Source: Pseudomonas botevensis (GTDB lineage: Bacteria; Pseudomonadota; Gammaproteobacteria; Pseudomonadales; Pseudomonadaceae). From it: DNA of 64,000 nt. The stretch lies in assembly GCF_019145475.1 (NCBI RefSeq), contig NZ_JAHTKI010000012.1, positions 90,465 through 154,464 on the forward strand. The letters are read 5' to 3'. Below the pieces are notes generated by a model that worked only from the letters and a program-made list of their open reading frames with translations, did not search any database and was not told the origin of the DNA. Shown here in pieces: positions 63,601 to 64,000 of the stretch; within the stretch, counting starts at the first letter, position 1; every line of letters begins with the position of its first letter. Made by a program: the position numbers and the translations under genes.

Positions 63601-63766
63601 GACGGCGCTGGCGGCGGTGCTGGCGATGATTCCGCTGTCGCGCAGTGTGTTTTTCGGGCCGATGGCGGTGGCGATCATGGGCGGGTTGATTGTTGCTACG
63701 GCGTTGACGTTGTTGTTTTTGCCGGCGCTTTATGCGGCTTGGTTCAGGGTTCGTCGGGATTCTTGA
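60698..63766 (+). CDS. RND efflux inner-membrane transporter (MexK-like)
   Basis: This 1022-residue HAE1-type proton/drug antiporter has TM1 at ~12-30 (IVLFLMLLLAIVGALSYTKL) and eleven further helices. The TM4 proton-relay acids are in LALGLLVDDAIIAVEMMAIK, and PNVTVRAD/GYLLDVGG mark the docking and pore loops. It starts 6 bp after the adaptor gene. Related pumps (MexK, TriC-like) export triclosan and macrolides; the substrate here is unproven. Confidence 0.93.
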   Translation: MRFNLSEWALRNRQIVLFLMLLLAIVGALSYTKLGQSEDPPFTFKAMVIQTRWPGATAQEVSRQVTERIEKKLMETGEYERIVSFSRPGESQVTFIARDSMHSVEIPDLWYQVRKKVGDIRQTLPPGIQGPFFNDEFGTTFGNIYALTGDGFDYAVLKDYADRIQIQLQRVKDVGKVDLLGLQDEKIWVELSNVKLATLGLPLAAVQQALEEQNAVSTAGFFETGSERLQLRVSGNFQTVDEIRNFPIRVGDRTFRISDVADVRRGFNDPPAPRMRFMGEDAIGLAVAMKDGGDILVLGKALEIEFARIQKNLPAGMQLRKVSDQPAAVKTGVGEFVQVLVEALAIVLLVSFFSLGVRTGMVVALTIPLVLAMTFACMYYLGIGLHKISLGALVLALGLLVDDAIIAVEMMAIKMEQGFDRIKAASYAWTSTAFPMLTGTLITAAGFLPIATAQSGTGEYTRSIFQVVTIALLASWVAAVVFVPYLGEKLLPDLAKIHAAKHGTGDGQPDPYGTPFYQRVRRLVEWCVRRRKTVILLTVGLFVASVMLFRFVPQQFFPASNRLELMVDLKLAEGASLANTTAEVKRLEAMLKDHAGIDNYVAYVGTGSPRFYLPLDQQLPAASFAQFVVLAKTIEEREALRSWLIDTLNEQFPALRSRVTRLENGPPVGYPVQFRITGEHIEEVRALARKVAAKVRENPHVANVHLDWEEPSKVVYLNIDQDRARALGVSTANLAKFLQSSLTGSSVSQYREDNELIEILLRGTVHERTELSLLPSLAVPTDNGRSVALSQIATLEYGFEEGIIWHRNRLPNVTVRADIYGKEQPATLVKQILPTLDPIRAELPDGYLLDVGGTVEDSERGQKSVNAGVPMFIVVVLTLLMVQLRSFSRTAMVFLTAPLGLIGVTLFLMVFRQPFGFVAMLGTIALSGMIMRNSVILVDQIEQDIAAGLKPWQAIIEATVRRFRPIVLTALAAVLAMIPLSRSVFFGPMAVAIMGGLIVATALTLLFLPALYAAWFRVRRDS

Positions 63767-64000
63767 ATGGGTTTGGGCTTGGGCTTGGCGGCCTCTGGGC
63801 CGACCAGGTTCTTGTCTGGTTTGGGTGAATATCCGTTTCTTCGGGTGTTGCGGCTGGCGGTTTCGCCCTTACGGCGAGTCACCTTTTTCAGACGCCAAAA
63901 AGGTAACCCAAAAGGCTTGGCCCCGGCGTTCGGCTCCTCGCTGAGGCTCGGAGTTCCTTCGTTACGGGATCCATCCGGGGGCATCGCCTACGGTTTGCTT
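63767..64000. other. Non-coding tail with Pseudomonas-type intergenic repeat
   Basis: After the pump gene no convincing gene is seen to the window edge. A minus-strand frame (63730-63984) is low-complexity (KPKPKP, KVTRRKGET) and overlaps the pump's end. The stretch GTCACCTTTTTCAGACGCCA and AAAAGGTAACCCAAAAGGC form a short inverted repeat (TACC/CACC type) that I recall as a recurrent intergenic element in this genus. Confidence 0.5.

Noticed and set aside
63730..63984. Minus-strand 84-residue ORF at the window end
   Set aside because: It overlaps the 3' end of the pump gene, is low-complexity, and coincides with an intergenic repeat seen widely in the genus.
1..64000. CRISPR array, tRNA/rRNA genes, insertion sequences, integrase-bearing prophage
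   Set aside because: No regularly spaced repeats, no cloverleaf sequences, no transposase or integrase; XerD is the housekeeping recombinase and BRO-N alone does not make a prophage.

Overview
The window looks like a high-GC chromosomal segment from a member of the Pseudomonas fluorescens group. The evidence is the housekeeping gene order (ffh-rpsP-rimM-trmD-rplS, xerD-dsbC-hom-thrC, recJ, prfB-lysS, ppc, adk, tsaB, rsmJ, mexJK), the complete wsp operon, and Pseudomonas-type REP sequences (GCGAGCAAGCCCGCTCCCAC). As I recall it, this order runs broadly parallel to one stretch of the P. aeruginosa PAO1 chromosome, with insertions. No tRNA, rRNA, insertion sequence or CRISPR array was seen.

Layout. 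1-7.6 kb: translation and SRP genes (ffh 3' end, rpsP, rimM, trmD, rplS), then xerD, dsbC, hom and thrC. 7.6-11.1 kb: a BvgS-like sensor cut off after its PAS domain, a degenerate receiver protein, a DUF3509-type protein and a TIGR02285-like periplasmic protein. 11.1-16.1 kb: a CoA-transferase, YaeQ, RecJ and an Old-Yellow-Enzyme-like oxidoreductase. 16.2-17.8 kb: opgD. 17.8-21.6 kb: an accessory patch with small ORFs, a BRO-N protein behind a structured leader, and an ATPase/TOPRIM pair resembling RloA/RloB (AbiL-type defence). 21.6-31.4 kb: an amino-acid permease and a polyamine/GABA-type locus (ydcSTUV-like ABC transporter between two PatD-like dehydrogenases) with a LysR regulator.

31.6-46.8 kb: a DUF533 (TerB-like) protein, the seven-gene wspABCDEFR surface-sensing and c-di-GMP operon, prfB with its programmed frameshift, lysS, a TetR regulator, a lipoprotein and a QEGLA/HExxxH protein. 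47-54 kb: a lipoprotein hydrolase, a small membrane protein, the lptF operon with a recognisable AlgU promoter, ppc and adk. 54-64 kb: tsaB, DUF72, a PEP-mutase-like protein, an internally repeated proline-rich protein, rsmJ and a MexL/MexJK-type efflux locus.

The functional groups are clear: translation and tRNA/rRNA modification, threonine synthesis, surface signalling (MCP to CheA-like kinase to diguanylate cyclase), polyamine catabolism, envelope stress and efflux. The strongest candidates for new biology are the 17.8-21.6 kb patch, the severed sensor/pseudo-receiver pair, and the repeat elements, one of which lies inside the ABC-transporter operon.
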